From the NCBI RefSeq assembly GCF_000732615.1, contig NZ_JPGL01000023.1:1-64000 (forward strand): a DNA stretch of 64,000 bases, in the 5' to 3' direction. The translations under genes were made by a program, and so were the position numbers. This DNA is from Burkholderia paludis (lineage in GTDB: Bacteria > Pseudomonadota > Gammaproteobacteria > Burkholderiales > Burkholderiaceae). The notes under the pieces were generated by a model. It was not told where the DNA came from. It did no database searches and saw nothing but the letters and a program-made list of their open reading frames with translations. Below are positions 52,837 through 62,644 of the stretch, in pieces (positions within the stretch are counted from its first letter, which is position 1; each line of letters starts with the position of its first letter).

Positions 52837-55185
52837 TCAAGGCTGACGCCCGCTCGCCGCCACGGCCCCTTCCGCCGTCGCTGCCGCCACCGGCACCTGG
52901 GCCGCCGCCGCGCCCGGCGCGCGCAACCGCACGATTCCCTTCTCCCCGACTTCGACAAGCAGATCGCCCTGCGGCGTGACGGCCATGCCCGCCGGACGAT
53001 TCAGCGATCCCGGCAGTGCGCCCGGCCGATTGCCGCGCAGCCCGAGCTGCCCGGCGATCACCGCCGCGTCGCCCCGCGCGTCGATCCGCAACACGGTGTG
53101 GTTGCCGCTGTCGCTCACGTAGACGTTGCCGTTCGCATCGGCCGCGATCCGGTCGGGCATGCACCACGTCCAGTCGCAACTGATCAGGTTGTTCGTCAGA
53201 CGGTCTTCCTCGTCGCGCGACTTCGCGCCGGCAAGCGCGCCGTAGTACGCGTGCTCCGCGGCCGGCCACGGCCCGGGCAGGAAATGAATCCGGTGAGCGC
53301 CGGTCGCGGGGTCGATCTGCCAGACCACGTCGCGACTCAGCACGTACAACTGCCCTTGCGGTCCGATCGCCAGATCCTCGTAGCTGCCGGGCCGCCGCCT
53401 GCTCGCGACGAAACGCTCGACGTCTTCGCGTGGAATCTTGTACTGCTGCGCCTCGCGCGCCACCGTCGTCACCGTTCCCGTCGAGAAATCCAGCCGACGG
53501 ATGCTCGCACCGGTGCCGGCCACATAGGGACTGTCGTCGAGCACGTACAGCCGGCCATCGCGATCGAAACGCAGGTAGCGCGGCCGCCAAAAAGTCGCCT
53601 GCGCGAACGGGCCGTCGACCCGCGTCTCGTCGCTGGCCTTGCCGCTCACGGTCTGCACGTTGCCCTGCGGATCGATCCGCCGGATCAGCGCGTTGCCGCT
53701 GTCCGCGACATAGAGGTTGCCCGCCGCATCCAGCGCGAGCCCCGACGGATAGCGGAAACGCGCGTTCAGCCGCGGCCCGTCGGCGCGCCCCTTGTCGTCG
53801 GGTGCGCCGGCCCACAGCTCGCCCTTGCCGTCCGGCGCGATCCGGTAGATCGCGTCGTCGAGCCGGTCGACGTAGTAGATCGTACCGTCGGCGGCAATCG
53901 CGAAATCGTCGTCGACCGAACCGGGCAGGCGGACGACCTTCGCGTCGGCCGTTTCGGCCGCCGGCAACGCGTCGCCGCTGCCGCTCAGCCCCGCGTAAGC
54001 GAGCAGGCGGCCGTCCGGCGCCGCCTGCAGGACGACCTCGCCGCTGCCGGTCGTCACCAGCCGGCGGCCCGATCCGTCGATCGCCAGCGACGTCAGATCG
54101 CGATCGCCCGAACCGCCGCGACGCGACTCCGGCTGCGCGATACGCACGGTCGCGCCCGGCTTGCCGTCGGCGCCGACGGTCACGATCGACCGTGCGGTGG
54201 CCGCGATCATCCGCCCTGCGCCATCGAACGCAAGCGCGAGGTAGTCGGGATCGTCGCGCGTGTCGTTCGCTGCGGCGTTCTCGTCATGCCCGCTCGCCGG
54301 CGCGGCCCCGATGAACGGAACGCTGCCGGCCAGCGCCGCAACCGGGCCCGCTTCGGGCGGCACGCGCACGGCGGCGGCCTCGGCCGCGGCGGCTGCGTCG
54401 CTCGGGGCATTCGCGCCGCCCGGCGCATCGGCTGCCCCGCACGACACCAGTGGCGTGTAACCGGCGGGCGTTACGTGGCCGAACGTCTTGCCGTCGGTCA
54501 TCCAGATCGCCCCGTCCGGGCTCGCCGCGATCGCGCGGATTCCCGCCGGCATGCAATCGCCGTCGGGCTGCTTCCATGTGGCCACCGAACCGTCGGTGCC
54601 GACGATGCGCAGATGGCCGGTGTACTGCTCGAGCGTCCAGAGCCGGCCCTGCCCGTCCAGTGCGATGACGTCCGGGTGATCGAGCTGCCCGACCCCGTGC
54701 GGACCGTCGGCATCGCCCGACTGGCCGGGCACGCCCGCGATCGTCGCAACCGTGCCGTCCGGACGGATCGCGCGCACCAGTGAATTGCCGGCGTCGGCCA
54801 CGTAGACGGTGCCGTCCGGCGCGCGCACCGCATCGCCCGGCTGGTCGAAGCGCGCAACGGAAGACGCGCCGTCCCGATACGCACGCACGCCGCTGCGGCC
54901 GGCCAGCGTCGTCACGTGGCCCTGCGCATCGATATGCCGCACGGTCGACGCGTACTTGTCGGCCACGAGCACGCCGCCGTCGCGATCCGCGTGCAGCCGC
55001 AAGCCGCCGGCGAAACGCGCGGCCGCACCTGCGCCGTCGAGGTTGCCCTCCGAACCCGGCGTGCCGGCCACCCATTCGAGCGACGGCCCGCCTGCCAGCG
55101 GAACATTGCCGCATGCACTCAGCAGCACGGCCACGGCCGCGCAAGTGGCGATACGCACGCTGAATCCGTTCGTCATCCGGATCAT
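52837..55185 (-). CDS. NHL-repeat beta-propeller lipoprotein
   Basis: A 782-residue exported protein. The signal ends in a lipobox (AVLLSAC). Many NHL/propeller blades follow, such as PDGTVYVADAGNSLVRAIRP, DAAGNLYVADSGNALIRRID and NGNVYVSDSGNHTVLRIDAR, with an Ala/Pro-rich insert at about 275-330. The ATG at 55185 is preceded by AAGGAG at 55192-55197. It probably binds a glycan or protein at the cell surface. It is the last but one gene on this strand before the tRNA region and is likely co-transcribed with the YVTN protein. Confidence 0.82.
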   Translation of the reverse strand: MIRMTNGFSVRIATCAAVAVLLSACGNVPLAGGPSLEWVAGTPGSEGNLDGAGAAARFAGGLRLHADRDGGVLVADKYASTVRHIDAQGHVTTLAGRSGVRAYRDGASSVARFDQPGDAVRAPDGTVYVADAGNSLVRAIRPDGTVATIAGVPGQSGDADGPHGVGQLDHPDVIALDGQGRLWTLEQYTGHLRIVGTDGSVATWKQPDGDCMPAGIRAIAASPDGAIWMTDGKTFGHVTPAGYTPLVSCGAADAPGGANAPSDAAAAAEAAAVRVPPEAGPVAALAGSVPFIGAAPASGHDENAAANDTRDDPDYLALAFDGAGRMIAATARSIVTVGADGKPGATVRIAQPESRRGGSGDRDLTSLAIDGSGRRLVTTGSGEVVLQAAPDGRLLAYAGLSGSGDALPAAETADAKVVRLPGSVDDDFAIAADGTIYYVDRLDDAIYRIAPDGKGELWAGAPDDKGRADGPRLNARFRYPSGLALDAAGNLYVADSGNALIRRIDPQGNVQTVSGKASDETRVDGPFAQATFWRPRYLRFDRDGRLYVLDDSPYVAGTGASIRRLDFSTGTVTTVAREAQQYKIPREDVERFVASRRRPGSYEDLAIGPQGQLYVLSRDVVWQIDPATGAHRIHFLPGPWPAAEHAYYGALAGAKSRDEEDRLTNNLISCDWTWCMPDRIAADANGNVYVSDSGNHTVLRIDARGDAAVIAGQLGLRGNRPGALPGSLNRPAGMAVTPQGDLLVEVGEKGIVRLRAPGAAAAQVPVAAATAEGAVAASGRQP

Positions 55186-55263
55186 CCTTTTCTCCTTGCC
55201 ATTCCATTCATGCCCGCTGCCGGCACGCGCATCGCGCACTGCAAGCCGGACGATTCCCGTCGT

Positions 55264-56403
55264 TCACTCCGAAGCGGCCTGCGCGGCCGGCCGGCAGAAC
55301 AGCTCGCCGCTGGCGGCCACATAGCCGGCCAGTTGCCCCGGATCGCGCACGTCGAACAGCGACACGCTGCCGTCCTGGCTCGCATTGAGCACCGCGAGCC
55401 GGCTGCCGTCCGGACTGAACGCCAGCGCGAGCGGCCATTCGCCGGTGCGGTAGGCGGCGCGCAGCATGCCCGTGGCGCGATCGGCAACCAGCACCGTGTT
55501 CTCCTGCGGCAGACTGAACGCCACCATGCGGCCGTCCGGGCTGACCGCGAGGTGATAGCTCGTCAACGCGCGGCAATATTGCGCGGCCTGGCGCGGCTTC
55601 AACGTGTTCGCGTCGTAGGCCGCGATACCGTCGCGAAACTGCGCGACCAGATTGCCCGAGCCCGGCTCGACCGCGAGGTCATACGCATCGGCATCGGGAA
55701 TCGTGCCGACCTGCGCGCGCGTTTGCGTATCGAAGGCGTCGATGCCGCCCGCCACGCCGTTCGTCACGAACAGGCGCCGGCCGTCCGCGGACAGCGCGAG
55801 CGCCGCCGGCCGCCCGAACGGCTGATTGGCGGCGTTCCCGCCGCTCAATGCAATCGGCTTGCCGAGCGTGCGGAACGTCGCGAGATCGACGACCGATACG
55901 GAATTGGCGACCACGTTCAGCACATAGGCGAGCGCACCGTCCGGCGACACCGCGACGGCTTGCGGAAAGCGCTGCACCTTCGCGACGCTGTCGACTTGCC
56001 CGCTGTCGAGGTCGAGCCTCGCCAGCGAATCGGGGCGCATCGAGCTCACGTACGCATGACGTTCGTCGGCGGCGATCGCGATGCCCGTCGCCCCCACGCC
56101 GCGACAGAAATTGTCGGGACAGCCGTCCTTCGGCGCCTTCGCCGGGCGATCGCCGAGATCGCGCATGCGCTGCCCGACCGCGACGTCGATGACCGCGACG
56201 GTGTTGTCGCCGTTGCTCGCGACGTACAGGCGCTTGCCGTCCGGACCGAACGCGATGCCGGCGGGGCCGTTCCCGACCGCAATGACGGCGGGCGCCCCGG
56301 CCTTCGCGGGCGCCGTCTGCGCGGCCGCACCGGCCGCCAGCACTGCGAGCGCCACGGAAAGCGCCGCCCGATGCAGGACCCGCGGCTTGAAATCGACTCT
56401 CAC
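55264..56403 (-). CDS. YVTN-family beta-propeller protein, exported
   Basis: A 379-residue secreted protein with a signal peptide ending near AAGAAAQ. The blades read GPAGIAFGPDGKRLYVASNG, PQAVAVSPDGALAYVLNVVA and LALSADGRRLFVTNGVAGG, typical of YVTN/cytochrome-cd1-like propellers. The chosen start is the GTG at 56403, with AGGAG 7 nt upstream; an ATG at 56448 would overlap the desaturase stop. Function unknown. It is a partner of the NHL lipoprotein by position. Confidence 0.82.
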   Translation of the reverse strand: MRVDFKPRVLHRAALSVALAVLAAGAAAQTAPAKAGAPAVIAVGNGPAGIAFGPDGKRLYVASNGDNTVAVIDVAVGQRMRDLGDRPAKAPKDGCPDNFCRGVGATGIAIAADERHAYVSSMRPDSLARLDLDSGQVDSVAKVQRFPQAVAVSPDGALAYVLNVVANSVSVVDLATFRTLGKPIALSGGNAANQPFGRPAALALSADGRRLFVTNGVAGGIDAFDTQTRAQVGTIPDADAYDLAVEPGSGNLVAQFRDGIAAYDANTLKPRQAAQYCRALTSYHLAVSPDGRMVAFSLPQENTVLVADRATGMLRAAYRTGEWPLALAFSPDGSRLAVLNASQDGSVSLFDVRDPGQLAGYVAASGELFCRPAAQAASE

Positions 56404-56447
56404 TGGCTTGCTCCTGGAAATTGGAAAACACCGCGCGACGGGACGCA

Positions 56448-57395
56448 TCAGCGCACGCTCACGTCGCGCAGCACCGCACCGTATCCCGCGTACAGATTGC
56501 CGTCCGGCAGCAACCGCCGCTGCGCGAGCTGCCGGTGCACGACCGGCAACTGATGGAACGGCATGCGCGGGAACAGGTGATGTTCGATATGAAAATGAAT
56601 CGCGTGCGGGCCGAACAGGAACGTCTGCCATGAACACCGCGCAATCGTGCGCGCGTTGCGGCTCTGGTCGTCGCCGGCCGGCAGCCCCGCGTGCTCGAAG
56701 ATCGCGCGCACCTGCCCGGCGAGCGGCAGCAGCGTGACGGACGGCACGATCCATAGCCCGACGTACAGCAGCGGATGTCCGGCGAGCGTGAGCACGCCCA
56801 GCAACACGCCGTTGCCGGTCAGCATCGTTGCGACCTCCCACACGGCATACGCGCGCGACTTCCCGACCTTCGGCAACGCATGCGCAAACTCGCCGCGCGC
56901 GAGCTTCACGACGCTCGTCACGTAGCCGATCCCGCATGCGTACGCGAGCAGGCGGCCGATCAGCCGCGCGCGCGTCACCGGATAGTCGTGCACGCCAAAC
57001 AGCAGCGCCACGGGATCGTCCGGCTGCATCGGCGCGCGATGGTGTTTCAGATGGCCCGCGCGATAGGTGCGCAGCGACAGCCACAGCGGGCCGGCCGCGA
57101 ACAGTTGGCCCAGCGCGTCGTTGCAGCGCCGGTTCCGCGCCAGCAATCCGTGCGCCCCCTCGTGCATCATGACCGCGAGCGCGAGCTGGCTGCGCGCGAT
57201 CACGATCGCGGCGCAGACATACCCGAGCGGATGCGCGAACGCGACCGCCAGCGCGAACGCAGCGGCAATCATCAGCCAGTCGCCCGCCAGCGCCGCGCCG
57301 ACGCGCAACGCGCTCACGCGAAACAGCGCGGCATCGGGCGCGAACCGAGCGAGCCCGGCATTCGACCCGGCAGGGTGAAGCAGGACATCCGTCAC
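56448..57395 (-). CDS. Membrane fatty-acid desaturase
   Basis: A 315-residue integral-membrane di-iron desaturase. The three histidine boxes are HEGAH (78-82), HLKHH (115-119) and HIEHH (269-273), separated by hydrophobic segments. It would introduce a double bond or hydroxyl in an acyl or sphingoid chain. Its GTG start overlaps the PAP2 stop by 4 bp, placing it in an operon with a lipid phosphatase/transferase and two glycosyltransferases. Confidence 0.87.
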   Translation of the reverse strand: MTDVLLHPAGSNAGLARFAPDAALFRVSALRVGAALAGDWLMIAAAFALAVAFAHPLGYVCAAIVIARSQLALAVMMHEGAHGLLARNRRCNDALGQLFAAGPLWLSLRTYRAGHLKHHRAPMQPDDPVALLFGVHDYPVTRARLIGRLLAYACGIGYVTSVVKLARGEFAHALPKVGKSRAYAVWEVATMLTGNGVLLGVLTLAGHPLLYVGLWIVPSVTLLPLAGQVRAIFEHAGLPAGDDQSRNARTIARCSWQTFLFGPHAIHFHIEHHLFPRMPFHQLPVVHRQLAQRRLLPDGNLYAGYGAVLRDVSVR

Positions 57396-58009
57396 GCGAG
57401 CCCCCTGCGCAGCGAACGCCGTTCGACCCACAGCGCACTGACCGCCGCGAGCGCCATGCCGCCCAGCACGTCGGCAACCGTATGCTGCTTGAGCGTCAGC
57501 GTCGACACGCAGATCAGCAGGCCGATCGCCGCTGCCGCGCGCCGTTGCCGCTCCGCCAGCATCCGGCAGGCGAGACAGGTCACCGCGACATGCAGGCTCG
57601 GAAAGCCGTTGGCCGCGAGATCGAGCTGCCACATGCGCGCGAGGCGATGGCGCACGAACGCATTGCCGATCTCCGCGACGTCGGGCCGCGGCACGGCTTC
57701 CGGAAACAGCAGAAAGCAGACGACCCCGCACCCGAACGCGATCAGCACGGCGTCCCTGAACGCGGCGAACGCCGCCGGCCGCGCCTGCCCGGCAAGCGCG
57801 ATCACGAACGGGAAGAAGCCGACGTAGACGAACCACGACGCCGCGACGAACGGAATCCGCTCGTCGAGCGCCGTCGCAAGCACGTAGCGCGGCGTGACGC
57901 CGCGCTCCAGCAGAAAGAAGATCGCGAGGCCGGCTGCCATGCCGAACGTCGCGGCCAGCATCTGGCGGATAGCGGCCCGACGGTCGTCTCGAAACGAAAG
58001 CCTGTTCAT
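57392..58009 (-). CDS. PAP2-superfamily phosphatase or phosphotransferase
   Basis: A 205-residue membrane protein with six predicted helices. PAP2 signature motifs are GFPSLHVAV (His140) and TLTLKQHTVADVLGG (His176 and Asp180). The Lys-Gln-His form resembles the Aur1/Ipt1 branch rather than acid phosphatases, hinting at head-group transfer. It would dephosphorylate or transfer a lipid head group. It overlaps genes on both sides by 4 bp. Confidence 0.8.
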   Translation of the reverse strand: MNRLSFRDDRRAAIRQMLAATFGMAAGLAIFFLLERGVTPRYVLATALDERIPFVAASWFVYVGFFPFVIALAGQARPAAFAAFRDAVLIAFGCGVVCFLLFPEAVPRPDVAEIGNAFVRHRLARMWQLDLAANGFPSLHVAVTCLACRMLAERQRRAAAAIGLLICVSTLTLKQHTVADVLGGMALAAVSALWVERRSLRRGLA

Positions 58010-59163
58010 CGTCGCGCCGGTGCCTCGCATCGCGTATCCAAATCGCGTGCACGGGCCTGCAAAGACAGCGCGAGGATGCGCGACGTCCATGCGGCCACGC
58101 GCGCACGCGCCTGTTCGCGGCCGGCGCTCGTCCCGGCCGGCGTGCCGGGATCGCGCATCAGCGCGGCGGCGGCCTGCCCGACCTCCCGCCTGAACGCGGC
58201 CGCGTCGCCGCGCCACGTCACGACGCGATGCACGAGCTGCAGCCGTGCCGCGCGCGCGGCGTTGCTCGCCTGCTCGGGCTGGTCGGACTGCACGAGCAGG
58301 ATCGGGCGGCGATACACGCGCGCGATCGACAGCGCGGCCATGCCGGGCGCCGATACGATCAGCGGCGCGTGCGCGGCGCGCGTCGCCCAGTCGGCGTCGA
58401 CGCCGCTCCAGCCGTCGTGCCCGGCGTAGCCCTCGCCCACGCGGTGTGCGGCGAGCCCCGCGTCGCGCATGCCGGCCGACAGTGCATCGGCGAGCGCGAC
58501 GTCGCGAAAGTGCGGATTCAGATAAACGGCCGCGGCCGCCGGCTCGCACACCGGCGGCCCGTTCACGACCGGCACCGGCGTCGGCAAGCGGCAATGCGGG
58601 TGCGATCGCTGCGCGGCGTCGGCAACCTCGTACGCAAAATCGTGCTCGATGCGGCCCAGCGCCGAATCGATCTGCCAGTCGACGATCCGCGCGAAAGCGC
58701 GCGCCAGCACCGGCGGCAGCCGTGCATCGAAATTCGCGGTCAGCGCGCGGCGCAGGCTGCCGCCGTACACGTGAACGACACGGCGCCGCCAGCCCGGCAT
58801 CGCGCCCATGAACAGCAGCGCCGGATGAAACGAATCGTTGATCACGAGCGCCGCATCGCGAACGAGCGTCCGCAGCCGCGCGATGTCGCGCAGCATGCGC
58901 GTCGGCCTGAACACGTAGTGCGCGACATTGCGATCGGTCGCGTCGCGCAGCATGTTCTGCCGTTCGTCGAACTGCACCGCGTAGTGACGGGACAGCACGG
59001 CCGCGTCGATGCCGAACGCGGCCAGGAACGCCTGCCCTTCATCGGACGTCGTCAGCACGTCGACCTGCGCACCGGCCGCGCGCAACGCATGCACGAGCAG
59101 TTGCGCGCGCATCAGGTGGCCGCGTGCATCGGCCGTCGCCAGATAGACGATTCGCGGCATCAT
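58006..59163 (-). CDS. Glycosyltransferase, GT28/MurG-like fold
   Basis: A 385-residue protein with a GT-B type N-terminus (IVYLATADARGHLMRAQLLV). A C-terminal donor region contains LIVSAPGMAALSIARVYRRP and ILLVQSDQPEQASNAARAAR, as in GT1/GT28 enzymes that put a sugar on a lipid. It probably acts at the inner membrane face. It starts at 59163 with a 4-bp overlap with the ferritin-like gene. Confidence 0.75.
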   Translation of the reverse strand: MMPRIVYLATADARGHLMRAQLLVHALRAAGAQVDVLTTSDEGQAFLAAFGIDAAVLSRHYAVQFDERQNMLRDATDRNVAHYVFRPTRMLRDIARLRTLVRDAALVINDSFHPALLFMGAMPGWRRRVVHVYGGSLRRALTANFDARLPPVLARAFARIVDWQIDSALGRIEHDFAYEVADAAQRSHPHCRLPTPVPVVNGPPVCEPAAAAVYLNPHFRDVALADALSAGMRDAGLAAHRVGEGYAGHDGWSGVDADWATRAAHAPLIVSAPGMAALSIARVYRRPILLVQSDQPEQASNAARAARLQLVHRVVTWRGDAAAFRREVGQAAAALMRDPGTPAGTSAGREQARARVAAWTSRILALSLQARARDLDTRCEAPARR

Positions 59164-59897
59164 GCGCGCGGGCGCAGCGACTGGAACCAGCCGGCCGCGT
59201 ACATCGCCAGCGCGCCGCTCACGCCGAAACCGGCTTCGATCGCGCGGATCTCGTTCAGCAATGCGGCGAGATGCACGACCTCGGACGGCGCGACAAGCCG
59301 GCGCAGCGTGTCCGAGCACAGCCGGACGTGCCGCGTCTCGTCCGCGAGCACGCGCGAGAGCAGCGGATACAGCGGATGCGCGGCGCCGATCGTCGCGCAG
59401 TGGCGCGCGAGCACGCGCATCGCCATCTGTTCCGCGCACAGGCCGGTCGCGTAGGCCGTCACGAGCACGCCTTGCGCGAAATGCGGCGCGTGGCGCCGCG
59501 CGAGCCTGCGCCATCGCATGATCTTGCGCCGGCTCAGCCAGTCGGGCTCGTGCGGCCCGGTCGACGCCGCGACGCCGCGTGCACGCAGCGCATCGGCAAA
59601 CGCGGCCGCGTGACGGCGCTCGTCCGCGAGATGCTGCTCGATCCGCGGCGCGAGCCAATCCGGCGGCTGTCCGGCCCAGTCCTCGTGCAACGCGCACTCG
59701 GTCGCTTCCTCGCCGATCAGGTAGACGCGCAGCATCCAGCGCTCGCCATGCGTGCTGCGATGCAGCCGCCGGATCGCGGCCCGCTTGATGCGATCGACGA
59801 GATACGCGCGCACCCGCGCCGCGCCGCGTGGCACGGGCGCATCGAGACAGCCGAAACGCGCGTCGTGCACCGCGGGCAGTTCGCCGGTCGCGATCAT
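59160..59897 (-). CDS. Ferritin-like di-iron protein
   Basis: A 245-residue protein with the four-helix di-iron ligand pattern: a Glu in IGEEATECALHED (63-67), ADERRH (Glu93, His96), Glu156 in CAEQMAM, and ADETRH (Glu187, His190). Two ExxH pairs plus two Glu are the canonical ligands of ferritin-like oxidases and hydroxylases. It may hydroxylate or desaturate a lipid or sugar intermediate made by the neighbouring enzymes. It is exact-overlap coupled on both sides. Confidence 0.78.
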   Translation of the reverse strand: MIATGELPAVHDARFGCLDAPVPRGAARVRAYLVDRIKRAAIRRLHRSTHGERWMLRVYLIGEEATECALHEDWAGQPPDWLAPRIEQHLADERRHAAAFADALRARGVAASTGPHEPDWLSRRKIMRWRRLARRHAPHFAQGVLVTAYATGLCAEQMAMRVLARHCATIGAAHPLYPLLSRVLADETRHVRLCSDTLRRLVAPSEVVHLAALLNEIRAIEAGFGVSGALAMYAAGWFQSLRPRA

Positions 59898-60910
59898 GCC
59901 GGCACGCCGCGCGCGGCTGCGGATTTCGTCGCGGCGCCCGCGGCGGCGGCCGGATCCCGACGCCATCCGAGGATCAGGCCGACGAAGCTTTCCTGCATGA
60001 ACGCATGCGCGGACGCGGACGCGCCGGCGAATGCCGCCTCGCGGCCGTTCACGCGCAGATAGCCGCTGCCGTCGCGTGCGCCGAACTCGATCCGGTCGTT
60101 CTTCCGGAAGCCGCGCTCGCGGATGTCCTTCACGAGCGCGCTGCCGTCGAGGCCGAACAGGAACAACTCGCGTTGCGCGACCCAGACCGGAATGTGATTG
60201 CTCAACGCATCGAAACGGATCGACCACGTGCCGGAGGCGAGCGCATGCCCGACGTCGGCATCGCGCGGCGCATTCGACGTAAAGCTTGCGCGCGCAACCG
60301 ACTTCGCCAGGCCGCTGACGCCGAGTGAAATCGTGATGTCGTCCGCGGACGGTTGCTTCGGATCGGTCGCACTGACCTGCACCAGATGGCGCGCAAGGCG
60401 CGACGCGAGCGACGGATGCGCGAACAGCGCCTGCGTTTCGTCCGGCGTGAGCACGTCGCGCTCGGCGTCGCCCTCCTTCACGCGCACGCGATACGGATCG
60501 ATCCGCACATCGGTGAAGCGGCCGTGCACGGGTGCGTGGACGTACACGTCGCGGTCCCATTTCGCGCCGTCGCGGCGCAGCAGCACGTGCACGCTCAGCG
60601 GCACGCGCCGGCCGCTGGCGTCGATACCCGTGCCCTGCAGCAGTACGTCGCCGAGCACGTCCTGCGGGTGGCGCGTCGCGTCGCTCGAGAAAACGATCGC
60701 GTGTGCGTCGGTATCGATGCTCGCATGCACGTCGGGCGCATCGAGGGCGACGCGATTGCACTCCTCCGCAGCCGCGCTCGCGAACGGACAGCCGCTTTGC
60801 GACGCGAAATGGTAAATCCCGCGCCCCGCATGATCGACCGGCGCGGCATGGGCGCCGGCGCTGACGGCAAACAGGGCAAGACAGGCAATACGGGTGGCGA
60901 GTGAGGGCAT
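59894..60910 (-). CDS. Exported protein of unknown function
   Basis: A 338-residue protein with a clear signal peptide (about 1-22, ending AHA). It is not recognised. It contains SQSGCPFASAAAEECNRVAL (two Cys), regular beta-rich segments and a C-terminal RNGREAAFAG-like stretch (RVNGREAAFAGAS). The final 30 residues are Ala-rich. It ends with a 4-bp overlap to the ferritin-like gene, so it is probably a periplasmic member of the same pathway. Confidence 0.7.
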   Translation of the reverse strand: MPSLATRIACLALFAVSAGAHAAPVDHAGRGIYHFASQSGCPFASAAAEECNRVALDAPDVHASIDTDAHAIVFSSDATRHPQDVLGDVLLQGTGIDASGRRVPLSVHVLLRRDGAKWDRDVYVHAPVHGRFTDVRIDPYRVRVKEGDAERDVLTPDETQALFAHPSLASRLARHLVQVSATDPKQPSADDITISLGVSGLAKSVARASFTSNAPRDADVGHALASGTWSIRFDALSNHIPVWVAQRELFLFGLDGSALVKDIRERGFRKNDRIEFGARDGSGYLRVNGREAAFAGASASAHAFMQESFVGLILGWRRDPAAAAGAATKSAAARGVPA

Positions 60911-60976
60911 GGTCGTCGTCGGAATGGATGCAGGGTGGCGGCGTATCGCGGCCGCGCCGCGAGGCGCGGCGGTGCT

Positions 60977-62041
60977 TCAATGACGGTGATAGGACAGCGC
61001 TTCGAGATCGCGCCGGGCCGATGCGCGCCCGCCGGGCCTGAAGCCGCGCACGAGCGCGCCGAGCGTATCGACGGCCGACGCGGCGATCGTGACGCCGACG
61101 GCCGCGAGATAGCGGCCGGCGCCCAATGGCGGCAACTGCTGGCGATCGAGCGCGCGCAGGCTGTAGCCGAGCCGCATGGCCATCACGCAGAACGGGCCGA
61201 GCGGGCCGCTGCGGCCGAGCCACTGCCACCCGCGCGGCAGATAGGCCCTCACGAGATACGGTGTCAGCCCGACGCTGTCCTCGCCGCGCATCCAGCGCAG
61301 CTTGAGCGATTCGCGATGCGTGTCCGGCAGCCGATGCTCGGTATGCGCGCCGGGCGCGAATTCGACGGCGACGCCGGCCGCCTGCATCCTCAGCCCCATC
61401 ACCTGGCAATGCGCGCGATAGACGCCGTCGAGCGGCTCGTAGCGGAATTGCGCGAACACGTCGCGCCGGAACGCGACGTTGTTCGCGTAGAAGTTGCGCG
61501 TTGCGCCGTCGCGCAGCGGGCTCGGGAAATACATGAAATCGATCGACGTCAGCGCGGTGCCGAGCACGTTCGGCGCATAGCTGGTCCGCCCGGCCACCGC
61601 GACGGGCGCATCGTCGCCGGCGCGCGCGAACGGCGCGAGCAGGTGCTCGAGCCAGTCGTCGGCCGGCCGGCAATCGGCATCGCCGAACACGACGATGTCG
61701 CAGCGGTCCGCGTCGACGCGATCGAAGCCGTCGTTCTTCGCATCGTAGTAGCCGGTGCTCGCGCCGATCTCGACGAAGTCGATCGGGCGCCCCGCCAGTG
61801 CGGCGATCTGCGCGCACGCGTCGGCCGGCAAGCCGTCGTGCGTGATGATCCATTGCGCGAGTGCCGCGGGCGGCACGGTCTGCCTGGACAACGCCGACAC
61901 GAGGCGCTTCAGGCTGTCGACAGCCTGCGCGAGGCCCGCGCCGCCCCGCAGGTTGTTCGTCTCCAGCACGAGCGCGGCTTTCGGCGCCACGGCACGGGCG
62001 GCCGCGCACGTGCCCGGCGCGGCTTCTGTAATGTCTGCCAT
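60977..62041 (-). CDS. GT2-family glycosyltransferase
   Basis: A 354-residue GT-A glycosyltransferase. The DxD motif is in VVFGDADCRPADDW (Asp121, Asp123), and the acceptor region includes RFRYEPLDGVYR-like sequence (QFRYEPLDGVYRAHCQVMG). A C-terminal hydrophobic segment (YLAAVGVTIAASAVDTLGAL) may anchor it. GGAGATATTCCGA precedes the ATG at 62041. It appears to be the first gene of the long minus-strand operon. Confidence 0.8.
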   Translation of the reverse strand: MADITEAAPGTCAAARAVAPKAALVLETNNLRGGAGLAQAVDSLKRLVSALSRQTVPPAALAQWIITHDGLPADACAQIAALAGRPIDFVEIGASTGYYDAKNDGFDRVDADRCDIVVFGDADCRPADDWLEHLLAPFARAGDDAPVAVAGRTSYAPNVLGTALTSIDFMYFPSPLRDGATRNFYANNVAFRRDVFAQFRYEPLDGVYRAHCQVMGLRMQAAGVAVEFAPGAHTEHRLPDTHRESLKLRWMRGEDSVGLTPYLVRAYLPRGWQWLGRSGPLGPFCVMAMRLGYSLRALDRQQLPPLGAGRYLAAVGVTIAASAVDTLGALVRGFRPGGRASARRDLEALSYHRH

Positions 62042-62174
62042 TCGGAATATCTCCATCGTCATGCGCGACGGCATGGATGAAACGATCGGGCGGGCAGCCC
62101 GGGGGCGCACCGGCCAATGCGGAGCGACCGTCGTCACGCAGCGGGCGGCCTCGCGGGCACCCGCTTCGCGGCCG

Positions 62175-62618
62175 TCACTCCTGGACGGACGACGCGGAAT
62201 CGGCTTCGCTGTAGCGCGGCTTTGCGCTCTGCAGGTCGCGCGTGTTCTTCTGCACGGCCACCGAGCCGAACAGCGCGAGCACGAACGACATCGCATAGAA
62301 GCCCTTCTCGCTCAACTGCAACGTCGCGTTGACGAGCCCCACGATCAGCAGCGCGATCGACAGCAGCAGCGCGATCCAGCTGAGGCCGAAGTAGATGGCG
62401 GTGACGGGAATGCCTTCCGCGCGGTCGCGGACGGTCTTCTGCAGCGAGATCGCCGCATAGAGGCCGAATACCAGCACGGTGAAGTAGTAGCCCTTCTCGT
62501 TGAGCTGCATGCCGGCATTCCAGAGCCCGATCAGGAACGCCGCGAAACCGGCGAGCAGCGCGGCCCACGACGCGGCCACAAACGCGAACGACGGCTGCTG
62601 GATGGTGGTCTGGTTCAT
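62175..62618 (-). CDS. yiaA: YiaA-type inner membrane protein
   Basis: A 147-residue protein with two YiaAB repeats. Each contains two membrane helices ([40 protein letters not shown], then [20 protein letters not shown] and [20 protein letters not shown]). Function unknown; E. coli YiaA is stress-linked. A perfect 14-bp palindrome lies just upstream at 62645. It lies 133 bp before the long operon and may be part of the same transcript. Confidence 0.88.
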   Translation of the reverse strand: MNQTTIQQPSFAFVAASWAALLAGFAAFLIGLWNAGMQLNEKGYYFTVLVFGLYAAISLQKTVRDRAEGIPVTAIYFGLSWIALLLSIALLIVGLVNATLQLSEKGFYAMSFVLALFGSVAVQKNTRDLQSAKPRYSEADSASSVQE

Positions 62619-62644
62619 TGCTTTGCCCTCTCTTTCTTGTTGTT

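Noticed and set aside
59160..62117. Minus-strand frame of 985 codons
   Set aside because: Only its last 245 codons (59160-59897) are the ferritin-like gene; the rest lies out of frame with the exported protein and GT2 genes.
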